Positions 9,249 to 17,705 of a stretch of 64,000 nt of DNA are shown in pieces. Position numbers and translations under genes: made by a program. Position 1 is the stretch's first letter. Each line of letters begins with the position of its first letter. Under the pieces are notes generated by a model that saw only the letters and a program-made list of their open reading frames with translations, was not told the origin of the DNA and searched no databases. The stretch is from Gammaproteobacteria bacterium (GTDB lineage: Bacteria; Pseudomonadota; Gammaproteobacteria; Pseudomonadales; Halieaceae), in contig JAUHXH010000004.1 of assembly GCA_030427085.1 (NCBI GenBank), positions 310,001 to 374,000 of the forward strand. The letters are read 5' to 3'.

Positions 9249-10205
9249 ATGAATACCAACTGGCGCAGTCCGGAACTGGCTGATATTCAGGCCGCCGCCG
9301 AGCGTATCGCCGAGCATGTTCACCGCACGCCGGTCTACACCAGCCACCTGCTGAATGCGCGCAGTGGTGCCGAGCTCTTCTTCAAGTGTGAAAACCTGCA
9401 GCGCGTTGGCGCTTTCAAGGCGCGCGGCGCCTGCAATGCGGTATTCAGCCTGAGTGACGATCTCGCACGGGGTGGGGTGGCGACGCACTCTTCGGGCAAC
9501 CACGGCGCTGCCCTTGCCATGGCTGCCGCCGCCCGAGGCATCAGTGCGCATATCGTCATGCCCTCAAGTGCGCCGCAGGTGAAAAAAGACGCGGTGGCGG
9601 GCTATGGTGCCACCATCCACGAGTGTGAACCGACCCTGGCAGCGCGTGAAAGCACGCTGGATCGGGTGGTCGCCGACACTGGCGCGCACGTAGTTCACCC
9701 TTACCACGACCCGCGCGTTATCGCCGGGCAAGGTACTACGGCCCTGGAACTGTTGGAGCAGGTAGAATCACTGGATGCGGTGGTTGTGCCCGTCGGGGGT
9801 GGCGGTTTGCTGGCTGGCGTGGCGACCGCGGTGAAAGCGCTGAATCCAAAGGTGGAGGTGATTGCCGCCGAGCCCGCTGGCGCAGATGATGCGTTTCGCT
9901 CCTTTGGCCTGGGGCGACTGATCCCGCAAACCGCCCCCAACACCATCGCCGATGGCTTGCTTACCAGCTTGGGTGAACTGAATTTCGACATTATCCGTAA
10001 GCATGTAGACACCATCGTAACTGTGGAGGAAGGCAGCATCGTGGAGGCTATGCGCCTGCAGTGGACCCGGCTCAAAACGCTGGTGGAACCCTCCGGCGCG
10101 GTGAGCTTTGCCGCGGCGCTGGAATACCCGGAACGTTTCCGCGGCCGCCGCGTGGGAGTGGTAATTTCCGGTGGCAATGTCGATCTCGATCGTCTCCCTT
10201 GGTAG
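9249..10205 (+). CDS. Threonine/serine dehydratase-like PLP ammonia-lyase
   Basis: A 318-residue fold-type II PLP enzyme. The Schiff-base Lys is in VGAFKARGACN, phosphate binding in HSSGNHGAAL, and the glycine loop is VGGGGLLAG. No ACT domain follows, which separates it from biosynthetic IlvA and fits catabolic threonine dehydratase, serine racemase or threo-3-hydroxyaspartate ammonia-lyase. The start ATG is preceded by GGTAG. Substrate cannot be chosen from sequence. Confidence 0.85.
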   Translation: MNTNWRSPELADIQAAAERIAEHVHRTPVYTSHLLNARSGAELFFKCENLQRVGAFKARGACNAVFSLSDDLARGGVATHSSGNHGAALAMAAAARGISAHIVMPSSAPQVKKDAVAGYGATIHECEPTLAARESTLDRVVADTGAHVVHPYHDPRVIAGQGTTALELLEQVESLDAVVVPVGGGGLLAGVATAVKALNPKVEVIAAEPAGADDAFRSFGLGRLIPQTAPNTIADGLLTSLGELNFDIIRKHVDTIVTVEEGSIVEAMRLQWTRLKTLVEPSGAVSFAAALEYPERFRGRRVGVVISGGNVDLDRLPW

Positions 10206-10228
10206 AACCTGTTGATGGGAGCCCTGCT

Positions 10229-11089
10229 GTGACCGCCAAGCTTCGATTGCTCTGTGTTGTACTTGCCTTCCTGACTTTGTCAGGCTGCAGCAGCCTCACG
10301 TTTTTCTACAACCGCCTGGATTTCCTGATCCCGTGGTATGTGGAGCGCAAGGTCGACCTGGATCGCCCTCAAAAAATCTTCCTCAAGGAGCAGCTCCAAC
10401 CCTTTCTGGCCTGGCATCGCAGCGTGGAATTACCCCGTTATCGGGCAATCCTGATGCAGATCGAGCAGGACATCGACCAGCCCCTCACCGCCGCCTCTGT
10501 GATCGCGGTGCAGGACCAGATCGACCTGTTATTCCAGGAACTGGACGCCGCCTCGCTGGGCTGGATGCTGGCCCTGGGCGAACAGCTCAGCGAGGCACAG
10601 CTCGATGAGCTGAACGCGAGCCTGCGCGAAGAGCAACAGGAATACGAGGAGGAGTTGCTGGAGCGTGATCGGGAGGAGTATCTGGAGGAAAACCGGGAGC
10701 GCATGGAGGACACGCTCAAGGACTTTCTCGGGCGCCTGAACACCGAGCAGGAGGCAAAAATTGCCGCTACCGTCACCGGTCTGCAGCGCATGGACAAGCT
10801 GTGGCTGGAGCAGCGCGACTTGTGGCTGCAGCAACTGGAGGGGGAGCTGGCCCGCGAACCCGGCTGGCAGACGCGCATCCGCGAACTGTCGGCGAACCGG
10901 GAGGCGAATTACAGCGAGGCCTACCACGTGGCCTACCAGCATAATCTCGGCCTCTATTGCGGCATGATCGCCGAGGTGGTCAACAGCCGCACCGAAAAAC
11001 AGGATCGCACCCTGCGCCGCAAGCTGCGCGCCTACATCGAAGACCTGGACGAACTCATTGCCGACGCGGCTGGCCCTGAGCCGAAGTAA
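10229..11089 (+). CDS. DUF6279-type lipoprotein
   Basis: A 286-residue predicted lipoprotein. The GTG start gives VTAKLRLLCVVLAFLTLSGC, a signal peptide with a lipobox (LSGC); the frame is open upstream into the previous gene but only this start yields a signal sequence, with GGGAG before it. The mature part is alpha-helical and highly charged, with long Glu/Arg-rich helices around residues 120-230. The motif FYNRLDFLIPWYVERKVDL is typical of lipoproteins now called DUF6279. Function unknown. It lies 23 bases after the ammonia-lyase gene. Confidence 0.8.
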   Translation: MTAKLRLLCVVLAFLTLSGCSSLTFFYNRLDFLIPWYVERKVDLDRPQKIFLKEQLQPFLAWHRSVELPRYRAILMQIEQDIDQPLTAASVIAVQDQIDLLFQELDAASLGWMLALGEQLSEAQLDELNASLREEQQEYEEELLERDREEYLEENRERMEDTLKDFLGRLNTEQEAKIAATVTGLQRMDKLWLEQRDLWLQQLEGELAREPGWQTRIRELSANREANYSEAYHVAYQHNLGLYCGMIAEVVNSRTEKQDRTLRRKLRAYIEDLDELIADAAGPEPK

Positions 11090-11161
11090 GCACCCGCTCT
11101 GGCCGTATCTGATCACCCTTGCTAGTCTTAACAGTCCCAACACAGCGAGGTGGTTTGCGCT

Positions 11162-11671
11162 ATGTTCGAACGCAGCAAAAATAAATCTACGGAAATCCCG
11201 GAGCCGGTGCCGAATGCGGTGCAATCCGAGGAGAGAGCGACCTACACCACGGGCAACGCCAGGAGTGCAGCCATGATAGGCCCCAGCATCGTCATTAAAG
11301 GTACCGTCACCGGGGACGAAAACCTGGTGGTTCAGGGGCGCGTGGAAGGCAGCATCGATCTGGCTGCCCACGAAGTGTCAGTGGGTGAAAGCGGGCAGGT
11401 GGATGCCGACATCATCGCCAAAGTGGTCAAAATTGATGGCAATGTAGCCGGTGACGTTACCGGCAAGGAAAAAGTCATCATCACCCGCAGCGGCAACGTG
11501 CGCGGCAATATCGTGGCCCCGCGCGTCACCCTGGAAGACGGCGCCGTGTTCAAGGGCAGCATCGATATGGACCCGGGCGACAGCGCCCCGGCCGCCAAAC
11601 CCTTCAAGCCCGTCAGCGAAGCCGCGCCAAAATCTGACGCCGCGCCCGAACTGGACCTGAAGAGCGGTTGA
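11162..11671 (+). CDS. Bactofilin (polymer-forming cytoskeletal protein)
   Basis: 169 residues. A disordered N-terminus of about 40 residues leads into a right-handed beta-helix of regularly spaced hydrophobic turns (GPSIVIKGTVTGDENLVV, VEGSIDLAAHEVSVGES, ADIIAKVVKIDGNVAGDV), the bactofilin core that polymerises into membrane-associated filaments. Bactofilins locally organise peptidoglycan enzymes, stalks and cell curvature. The C-terminal tail is Ala/Pro-rich. The ATG MFERSKNK is preferred to a GTG four codons upstream. The next gene starts inside its stop codon, so the two are translationally coupled. Confidence 0.93.
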   Translation: MFERSKNKSTEIPEPVPNAVQSEERATYTTGNARSAAMIGPSIVIKGTVTGDENLVVQGRVEGSIDLAAHEVSVGESGQVDADIIAKVVKIDGNVAGDVTGKEKVIITRSGNVRGNIVAPRVTLEDGAVFKGSIDMDPGDSAPAAKPFKPVSEAAPKSDAAPELDLKSG

Positions 11672-12282
11672 ACATCCCCGGTCGCGCCGTGAACCGCGCG
11701 AGCCCGGGGCCGGTACGCCAGTCCTCCACTTTGTTGCCCACGCTATTCCAGCAACTGGAAGAGCGTGAGCACCTCGAGGTGCTGCACCTTGGCCCTGCGA
11801 TGCCGGAAACGGTGGATTTCTTCTCCCGTTTCCGCTGCCGCTTGCACTTCGCGGATGTTTTTACCGAGCTGCCGCTGCCTGATCTGGACGCGGAAGATGG
11901 ACCTGATCCAGAACAGTGGTGGCAAGACGTATTGGGGCTCCCCGAACACACTGAACTGGATTTCTGCCTGCTCTGGGACAGCCTCGACTTTCTCGGCCCC
12001 CAGTGGATAGAACCTCTGGTTCGCGTACTGCGCCGGCACTTGCATCACCACAGCCTCGGCTTCGCCTACAGCGTGCGAAACACCCGCGCACCCCAGAGCC
12101 GGAATCGTTACGCCCTGTTGGAAGCAACTACCGTTGTGGTGCGGGAACGGGATTATGATTTGCCCGGCTACCAACCCCAGTCGCAACGACAAATGGGTGA
12201 GTTGTTGAAGTGCTTTCGCGTGGAGCGGAGTGTGTTGCTTGGGGATGGGCGGATGGAGGTATTGTTGCGGGCCCGGTTATAG
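11668..12282 (+). CDS. Hypothetical protein coupled to bactofilin, degenerate methyltransferase-like
   Basis: 204 residues from a TTG overlapping the bactofilin stop (TTGA); a GTG seven codons later is an alternative. The segment LEVLHLGPAMPETVDFF resembles the glycine-containing first motif of class I SAM methyltransferases, and LDFCLLWDSLDFLG resembles their acidic motif, but the nucleotide-binding glycines are largely missing, so it may be a non-catalytic relative. No signal peptide or TM. Tight coupling suggests it works with the filament, as a partner or regulator. No confident family assignment. Confidence 0.6.
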   Translation: MNIPGRAVNRASPGPVRQSSTLLPTLFQQLEEREHLEVLHLGPAMPETVDFFSRFRCRLHFADVFTELPLPDLDAEDGPDPEQWWQDVLGLPEHTELDFCLLWDSLDFLGPQWIEPLVRVLRRHLHHHSLGFAYSVRNTRAPQSRNRYALLEATTVVVRERDYDLPGYQPQSQRQMGELLKCFRVERSVLLGDGRMEVLLRARL

Positions 12283-12380
12283 GGCTCGAAAAATCGCCCT
12301 GCAGGCCCGATTCGCAATCGATAAACTCAGGGAGTGGCCACAGGGCCATAATACTGGCGGTATCCCGTAAGCGCTTTGGC

Positions 12381-13502
12381 CTAGATCGATCTCACCGTCA
12401 GGCGGAACAGTTGAAAAAAAGTGTAGAAAAAGACCAGAGGTAGAATCAATGATTTCACCAACACCGATACCAGTAGATTGATCGCATTAGAAGCAAAGTC
12501 GGTAACCTGATTGCTGAGAAGTTCTATTCGTTGTGCCATTGCGTCTTTTGTCGGGATGCGATCGATTGTAGAACAATAACCCCCCGCATTTTTTTTGTGT
12601 AGGCAGTTTAGACTTTCCTGCAGTGCTTTTAATCTGTTCTCGTGAGCCCTGATCGACGTTTCATTCGACTTTATCTTGCGTTTCAGCTCAGAGACTTTTT
12701 CCTTGGCCTGATCGATTGCTTTGGTGGAAACCCGCCAAAGTTTTTCGAGCAGGGTTCTTTTGTCGATCCTGATCAGATGTTGCTCGGCATTAATTAGAGC
12801 CTGCTGATTTTCTTTCAATAAGTTTTGTTCATACTTCAATGCAGCATGGCTAGTGGCCACTGATTCTTTGGTTTCAACTATTTCAGCGGACAGCTCTGTA
12901 CTGGTAGTAACCCCTTTCCGAATAGAAACCAGGTCAGCGTGAAATTCCTGCATGGCTTGATGATTGGCGCTTTCCGATTGCTGCAGAAACTCTGTGTCCA
13001 CCCAACCGGTGATGAGCACGGCTAAGACGAGAGAAAAACGTATGGCGAGCGTAACTAGATACAGTTTAGCTGTGGCTGAGAAAAAACGCATTGATCCCCA
13101 AATGTAGCTGGTGATAGCCACAACACCTAATAGGGTTAATACAATATTGAAGAACGTGTGAGACACCAGTTCGAGTAAAATTTTCTGAGCCGCAAGGGAT
13201 CCGAGAGCAATCATCATCACGCCGGAAAATCGCTCAATGAGATCATTGATTGGGTCTAGTAATTCACCGATGGAAACGGTCAAGAATAGAGCGTCCACTT
13301 CGGTACCCTGCAGCAGTGAGACCACGGCATTAATTGCGCGCGCTGAAGCGTATATCGCCCCAGAGCCCAGCAGTGCTTCATCAAGGAATTCATCCGTCGC
13401 TGTGTCGAAAAATCCCGACCAGGAAAGCGTGAGAGTACCAACGGCAAATATCAGGAGCAGGGATAGTTGAACATTGAATGGCTTTTTTTGCGGACTAAAC
13501 AT
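12381..13502 (-). CDS. Hypothetical membrane protein with a long coiled coil
   Basis: 373 residues, not recognised as a known family. Hydrophobic segments lie near residues 12-30, 92-110, 118-138, 146-167 and 340-365. Between the fourth and fifth is a charged heptad-like region (about 175-305, e.g. ETSIRAHENRLKALQESLN), so a coiled coil of some 130 residues is held between membrane anchors. Three Cys (C300, C310 and none near the membrane, LNCLHKKNAGGYC) flank its end. The start is MFSPQKKPF, two bases past the stop of the SNase lipoprotein gene (TAATAATG), so the pair is coupled. Base use is visibly more AT-rich than neighbours, suggesting acquisition. Confidence 0.65.
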   Translation of the reverse strand: MFSPQKKPFNVQLSLLLIFAVGTLTLSWSGFFDTATDEFLDEALLGSGAIYASARAINAVVSLLQGTEVDALFLTVSIGELLDPINDLIERFSGVMMIALGSLAAQKILLELVSHTFFNIVLTLLGVVAITSYIWGSMRFFSATAKLYLVTLAIRFSLVLAVLITGWVDTEFLQQSESANHQAMQEFHADLVSIRKGVTTSTELSAEIVETKESVATSHAALKYEQNLLKENQQALINAEQHLIRIDKRTLLEKLWRVSTKAIDQAKEKVSELKRKIKSNETSIRAHENRLKALQESLNCLHKKNAGGYCSTIDRIPTKDAMAQRIELLSNQVTDFASNAINLLVSVLVKSLILPLVFFYTFFQLFRLTVRSI

Positions 13503-13504
13503 TA

Positions 13505-14284
13505 TTAGCGTGCTCCAGTTCGCCAGGCCCATGGTGCGATAGGATTAGGTTGGCTCCACAGGCCTCTCTGTTCGTTTTGTGCCCTTTCTTGCGCATGTGC
13601 GAGTTCAGTGTCAGAGGCTGCATATCTCACGTACCACCAGGCAAAGCCATTGCTGACTAGCAGGACACTCACGCGCGCGCCATCCAATGTATACATTTCA
13701 CCTAGCAGGCGCCCATAGCGGTCGATTGAATGCCCGCTAATGCGCACTAGCCTGTCGTCCACCAGGGATTTGAGGGCGTCTGTTGCTTGATCGCCGTAAG
13801 GTTGGTTCCCCTCAGGAGCATCTATACCCGGTAGCCGGACGGTAACTTCTTCCCCTAGATGGTTCAGTACTTCAACGGTATCGCCGTCGATAATGCGTGA
13901 AACATGGAAGTGTTCGGCAGCCTCGCCGAATGTCGGTGCCAAATAAAAATGGGCATCTGATTGTAAGACGGACATCAGTGCGGCATTACTGCCGAAAGCA
14001 ATGGTGGTGAGGTGGCATGGCTCAATCGAGCCACCGCACAAGCCCCGGCTCTGTCGTTTCCATCCCGTAAATATCTTTCCGGCCCTGGCATCTGCAACGT
14101 AAGTAGCGTCGAATGAGGTATCTAAAGCCGAAATCTGGCAGTGCTGACCGGCTTCGCAAATGGATGCGCCGGAAGCATCCACCACGCCGCCGTCTTCAGG
14201 AGCGTCGATGACAATTTTGCAGGCACTGAGAGAAAGCCCTATCAATAAAAGCACTAATACATACAGGCCATTGCTAACCTTCAT
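13505..14284 (-). CDS. Thermonuclease (SNase)-like lipoprotein
   Basis: A 259-residue predicted lipoprotein: signal peptide with lipobox LSAC (Cys22), a Cys-rich middle (about 30-115) recalling a divergent InlB-type beta repeat (GKIFTGWKRQSRGLCGGS), and a C-terminal staphylococcal-nuclease domain (125-255). SNase residues are visible: DGDT (133-136), VRLPGIDAPE (Arg150, Glu158) and DRYGRLLG (Arg192), matching the Asp, Arg, Glu, Arg active site. It should be a Ca-dependent nuclease anchored outside the inner membrane. The start is set by the signal peptide. It is coupled to the downstream coiled-coil membrane protein. Confidence 0.82.
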   Translation of the reverse strand: MKVSNGLYVLVLLLIGLSLSACKIVIDAPEDGGVVDASGASICEAGQHCQISALDTSFDATYVADARAGKIFTGWKRQSRGLCGGSIEPCHLTTIAFGSNAALMSVLQSDAHFYLAPTFGEAAEHFHVSRIIDGDTVEVLNHLGEEVTVRLPGIDAPEGNQPYGDQATDALKSLVDDRLVRISGHSIDRYGRLLGEMYTLDGARVSVLLVSNGFAWWYVRYAASDTELAHAQERAQNEQRGLWSQPNPIAPWAWRTGAR

Positions 14285-14627
14285 GGTGATTTCCGGTAGA
14301 TTTCGAGCGATATAGCCTAATGAAATGTGCTGAATCGATACATTGCGCAAAGCGCCACATTTCTGGCTGGGGGCGACAGCGCCTCGGCCGCGAAGTAGCA
14401 ATAACTCGGCCGTCTAAGCCTTGGAACAGAATCTTGCGGTGAGAGAATCCTCTGCTATACCTAAGAAAGTCAGGGACGCAGTCCGCGAATCAAGGATGAC
14501 CATTCAGGACCATCCGCGTGAACTCCTCTTTGAATCTACGGCCTGGCATGTCCCCGACCAACTTTTCGTATGGCCGCCGGGATAGCTCTGGCGGTTTCCG
14601 CTGGCGTTCTACAGACGGAGGCTCCAC
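14285..14627. other. Intergenic region between SNase lipoprotein and amidase genes
   Basis: A 343-base region between divergent genes. It holds small open frames on both strands (for example 62 codons on the minus strand ending at 14490), none with a recognisable family or good ribosome-binding site. An imperfect hairpin (GGATG with CATCC) occurs near 14492-14513. The promoters of both flanking genes should be here, but no clean consensus was picked. Confidence 0.4.
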
Positions 14628-15620
14628 ATGCCGGTAAATGGCCGAATGGTTTGTGCCCTTGTGATTGGCCACAAACACCTCTCCCCCGGTGCCGTGAACG
14701 AAGATAGTGGCACGACGGAATTTGAATTTAATGACGAGTTAGCGCGTGACATTGAGTCCAGGCAGGGCGACGTCATCATTCAACGCGTGTACCGGCGAAC
14801 GTACCAGAGCTTACCGGGTGACATTAATGAATTGTCGCCGGACTTCGTGGTGTGCCTGCATTGCAATGCCTTTAACAAACGTACTGCCGGTAGCGAGGTG
14901 CTCTACTACCATCGTTCAGTGAAGGGTCAGCAGATGGCCGACATTCTGGGCAAAGCATTGGCTGAGGGTCTGAAAAACCGGAATCGTGGTATCAAACCCC
15001 GCTCAGCCGAAGAGCGCGGCGGTTACCTGCTGCGTTACACCAACGCCCCCTGTGTTATCGCGGAACCCTTCTTTATCGACAACAACGACGAGTTGGCGAA
15101 CGCTAAAACACGACGGCGCTATCTGGTTAAAGCGTATCTCGAAGCGATTGAAGAGATCGGGGAAATGTTCCGTTCGCAATTGATACTTGCACCGGACTTG
15201 TTATCCGGAATATCCAGTTCTGTCGAAACAGTGGCCAATGCGTCGGGTAGCCGTTCAGGCATTGCCCCGTCTACTGGGTGGAACAGCACACTCGCACATC
15301 AGGTAAGCATTGATCATTGGGCGCGTACTTATCCGGAAGGGTTAGTTGGCGTGCTAGCCAATCCGCAGGTGAAAGATATGAGCTTCTTCAATGCAGAAGT
15401 ATCACCCGAAGTGCGCCGCAATGAAATGCGAACGGTAGTTGGTGCTTTCCTCTTCTTTCACTTCCGTTTGGGTAATCCTCCACAGCCTGGCGGTATTAGC
15501 GAAGATGACACGTTTAACCTGCTGGTTGCACAGTTTGCACAAGGACAGTGCAAGCTTTCGTTCAGCGGGGATGTTGTCGACGCTTGCTACCAATACCCCG
15601 ATGAGCTGGATGTGGGGTGA
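14628..15620 (+). CDS. N-acetylmuramoyl-L-alanine amidase-like protein (Amidase_3)
   Basis: 330 residues. The N-terminal half is a zinc amidase: VIGHKHLSPGA (His15), FNDELARDIE (Glu37), VCLHCNAF (His79) and VIAEPFFIDNNDE (catalytic Glu146). The enzyme cleaves the amide between MurNAc and the stem peptide. There is no signal peptide, unlike AmiA/B/C, so export by another route or an endolysin-like use is possible. About 150 C-terminal residues (from about 185) are unassigned and may bind wall or substrate. ATG at 14649 is an alternative start. Sits in the AT-richer patch. Confidence 0.82.
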   Translation: MPVNGRMVCALVIGHKHLSPGAVNEDSGTTEFEFNDELARDIESRQGDVIIQRVYRRTYQSLPGDINELSPDFVVCLHCNAFNKRTAGSEVLYYHRSVKGQQMADILGKALAEGLKNRNRGIKPRSAEERGGYLLRYTNAPCVIAEPFFIDNNDELANAKTRRRYLVKAYLEAIEEIGEMFRSQLILAPDLLSGISSSVETVANASGSRSGIAPSTGWNSTLAHQVSIDHWARTYPEGLVGVLANPQVKDMSFFNAEVSPEVRRNEMRTVVGAFLFFHFRLGNPPQPGGISEDDTFNLLVAQFAQGQCKLSFSGDVVDACYQYPDELDVG

Positions 15621-15678
15621 TGAACCGTGGGGCCGGCGCGGCGTTCGGGTATGTCGGTGGACGGTGAATGTCGGGCAC

Positions 15679-15706
15679 AAAAAAGCGGGCCGCCAGGGCC
15701 CGCTTT
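15679..15706 (-). terminator. Rho-independent terminator of sodB
   Basis: A perfect ten-base stem (AAAGCGGGCC / GGCCCGCTTT) with loop GCCAG. Read on the minus strand it is followed directly by TTTTTT, 25 bases after the sodB stop. It can also act on transcripts from the amidase side, though that strand lacks a T-run. Confidence 0.85.
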
Positions 15707-15731
15707 CCGGTAACAACGCTGGCGTCTGAAA

Positions 15732-16313
15732 TCAGGCGAAATTCTGATTCACAAACTCCCAGTTCAACAGTGCCCAGAACGCATCCATGTATGCAGGGCG
15801 GGCATTGCGGTAGTCGATGTAGTACGCGTGCTCCCATACGTCGCAGGTCAGCAGCGGAGTTACGCTGTCGTCAGTCAGTGGTGTTTCCGCATTGGAGGTG
15901 TTGACGATAGCGACAGTGCCGTCGGCTTTCTTCACCAGCCAGGTCCAGCCGGAGCCGAAGTTGCCGATTGCGCTGGCGGTGAACTCTTCCTTGAACTTGT
16001 CGAAAGAACCGAAGGTAGCGTTGATGGCCTCGGCGATGTCGCCAGTAGCTTCGCCGCCACCGTTGGGGCTCAGGCAGTTCCAGTAGAAGGTGTGGTTCCA
16101 GATCTGCGCTGCGTTGTTGAACACGCCGCCCGAGGAAGTCTTGACCAGATCTTCCAGTGATTTCTCGGCGTCGGCGGTGCCTTCCAGCATGCCGTTCAGC
16201 TTGTCGACGTAAGTTTTGTGGTGCTTGCCGTAGTGAAACTCGAGGGTTTCCTGGGAAATGTGCGGCTGCAGCGCATCCATTGCGTAGGGGAGTTCGGGGA
16301 GAACGTGTGTCAT
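15732..16313 (-). CDS. sodB: Superoxide dismutase, Fe type
   Basis: A 193-residue cytoplasmic enzyme dismutating superoxide to peroxide and oxygen. The start [15 protein letters not shown] has AGGAA nine bases before it; the open frame extends 11 codons further without similarity. Metal ligands are visible: His in [12 protein letters not shown], His in NHTFYWNC, and Asp/His in [31 protein letters not shown] is the iron-type version. Full length, with its own terminator, so probably monocistronic. Confidence 0.96.
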   Translation of the reverse strand: MTHVLPELPYAMDALQPHISQETLEFHYGKHHKTYVDKLNGMLEGTADAEKSLEDLVKTSSGGVFNNAAQIWNHTFYWNCLSPNGGGEATGDIAEAINATFGSFDKFKEEFTASAIGNFGSGWTWLVKKADGTVAIVNTSNAETPLTDDSVTPLLTCDVWEHAYYIDYRNARPAYMDAFWALLNWEFVNQNFA

Positions 16314-16493
16314 GAGATGAGGGTTCCTTGCTTTTGGGGCCTTCACCGAAGCAGATTCGGTTCGGGCCGGTTGCTTGTGGCGCGCATTCTACACAGGCTG
16401 AGTGTCATTACCCAGCGCGAAGGCGTGTGAATAAGGCCGCACAGGGGGGCGCGGTGCTGCGGCGGCGATCTCGACTTTTCGGGACTTTGTGAT

Positions 16494-16521
16494 TTGGAAA
16501 TACAAAGCCAGGGCTTATAAC
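16494..16521 (+). promoter_or_regulatory. Candidate sigma-70 promoter for the 16553 gene
   Basis: TTGGAA, 16 bases, then TATAAC, about 30 bases before the GTG start of the following gene. Four of six consensus bases match at -35 and five of six at -10. Called by eye only. Confidence 0.4.
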
Positions 16522-16552
16522 TGTGTGACCACTCAGGGATGAAGGATCGGTC

Positions 16553-17299
16553 GTGCTGGAAGTATTGATTGTTATAGCTGTCGTCATCATTTTTTGGTCA
16601 CCGCTGGTGATGAACACCATCGGGCCATTCATCATCTGGCGAACGCAAAAAATACCTACCCGGGTAAAATTTGTGCCGGCAGATGAAGCGGCATTCATGG
16701 AGGAGAGAAGCGGCGAGTTCAAGAATTATGACAGCGAGCTCGCAGCTCTTGGGTTCTCCACTGTCGGCTCATCGGTGCTGTTGGACACACATGTCAACGG
16801 CCATTTCCGCCTCTACTGGCACGCTGAACTACAAATTGCCGCGATGGTAGTCAGCACGGTGAGTGCCGCTGAGGAGTTCACCTACCTGGAGTTCACCCAG
16901 TTATTTCAGGACGGCTCCGTCCTGAGTGTGAACAATGCCGGTCGGCCTGAGGCCTATCCCCGCCTGGCATTCAAAAGTGCATTCCAGTTCTCGGAAGTGC
17001 AGTCCGCTGAGATTTTGTTGAGCTACACGCAAAAAATAAAACGGCAAATCAAACCCAACAGTGTTCCCATTGACTACGACCTAGTCAGCGGCTTTGGCGG
17101 GGTGGAGAAGCACATGCGAAGAGAATCTGACGAGTTGCTGAATCTCGGATTCGTCAACGAGACAATCGACGAACAGGGCAAGCGCTCACTCACCCTTCTC
17201 GGGGCGTTTGGGATGACGTTTCGTTCAGTCTCTCCCGGTTTGCGAATTTTCTCCTACTTCAATCAGCGCCAGGCGAGGCAGATGCTTGAAAGCATCTAG
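16553..17299 (+). CDS. Hypothetical membrane-anchored protein
   Basis: 248 residues, no family recognised. A GTG start with AAGGA seven bases upstream gives one N-terminal membrane segment (MLEVLIVIAVVIIFWSPLVM), followed by a roughly 220-residue soluble domain with few Cys. It contains two tandem-looking parts (about 45-135 and 150-248) that each end in an aromatic-rich stretch. Convergent with the DUF3127 gene, five bases apart. Likely an inner-membrane-anchored protein; side of the membrane not clear. Confidence 0.6.
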   Translation: MLEVLIVIAVVIIFWSPLVMNTIGPFIIWRTQKIPTRVKFVPADEAAFMEERSGEFKNYDSELAALGFSTVGSSVLLDTHVNGHFRLYWHAELQIAAMVVSTVSAAEEFTYLEFTQLFQDGSVLSVNNAGRPEAYPRLAFKSAFQFSEVQSAEILLSYTQKIKRQIKPNSVPIDYDLVSGFGGVEKHMRRESDELLNLGFVNETIDEQGKRSLTLLGAFGMTFRSVSPGLRIFSYFNQRQARQMLESI

Positions 17300-17304
17300 G
17301 GTGC

Positions 17305-17655
17305 TCAAAACGGAATGTCAGAATCCCCAAAATCATCCGGCGAAGGAAACGGAGGTGCTTCGTCACCATAAGGTGCAGCAGCACCCTCGCTTTGGGCTTC
17401 AATCTTCCAGCCTTGCAAGTTATTGAAGTAGCGCCCGTTATATTCCCTACCGCGAATATCGAAAGTCACGGTGACTTCCTGGCCGGGGGACAGTGAGTCC
17501 AGCAGGGACACCTTGTCCTGTACAAACTCCACCAGTATTTCCTGGGGGTATTTGCCGTCTTCCACGGTCACCACCATCTCGCGTTTGGTGAAGCCGCTGT
17601 TGAATGTCTTTGAGTCGAAAATCAGTTTAACTTTGCCGGTGAGTTCGTATGCCAT
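17305..17655 (-). CDS. DUF3127 OB-fold protein with an SSB-like acidic tail
   Basis: 116 residues. The first roughly 90 (MAYELTGKVKLIFDSKTF, GFTKREMVVTVEDGKYPQEI, REYNGRYFNNLQGWKIE) match DUF3127, a small OB-fold family related to single-stranded DNA-binding proteins. After a Pro/Gly linker it ends in DDFGDSDIPF, close to the DDDIPF tip by which SSB recruits repair and replication partners. A DNA-binding accessory role is inferred from this tail. It lies 50 bases downstream of ilvD on the same strand. Confidence 0.82.
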   Translation of the reverse strand: MAYELTGKVKLIFDSKTFNSGFTKREMVVTVEDGKYPQEILVEFVQDKVSLLDSLSPGQEVTVTFDIRGREYNGRYFNNLQGWKIEAQSEGAAAPYGDEAPPFPSPDDFGDSDIPF

Positions 17656-17705
17656 TCTCTGTTCTACGTGTAGTGTTTGTTTAAATGCCTGGTTTGTGAC
17701 GGTTT

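Noticed and set aside
14490-14678. 62-codon minus-strand frame upstream of the amidase
   Set aside because: No family, weak start context, and it overlaps the amidase start; could be a gene remnant but evidence is lacking.
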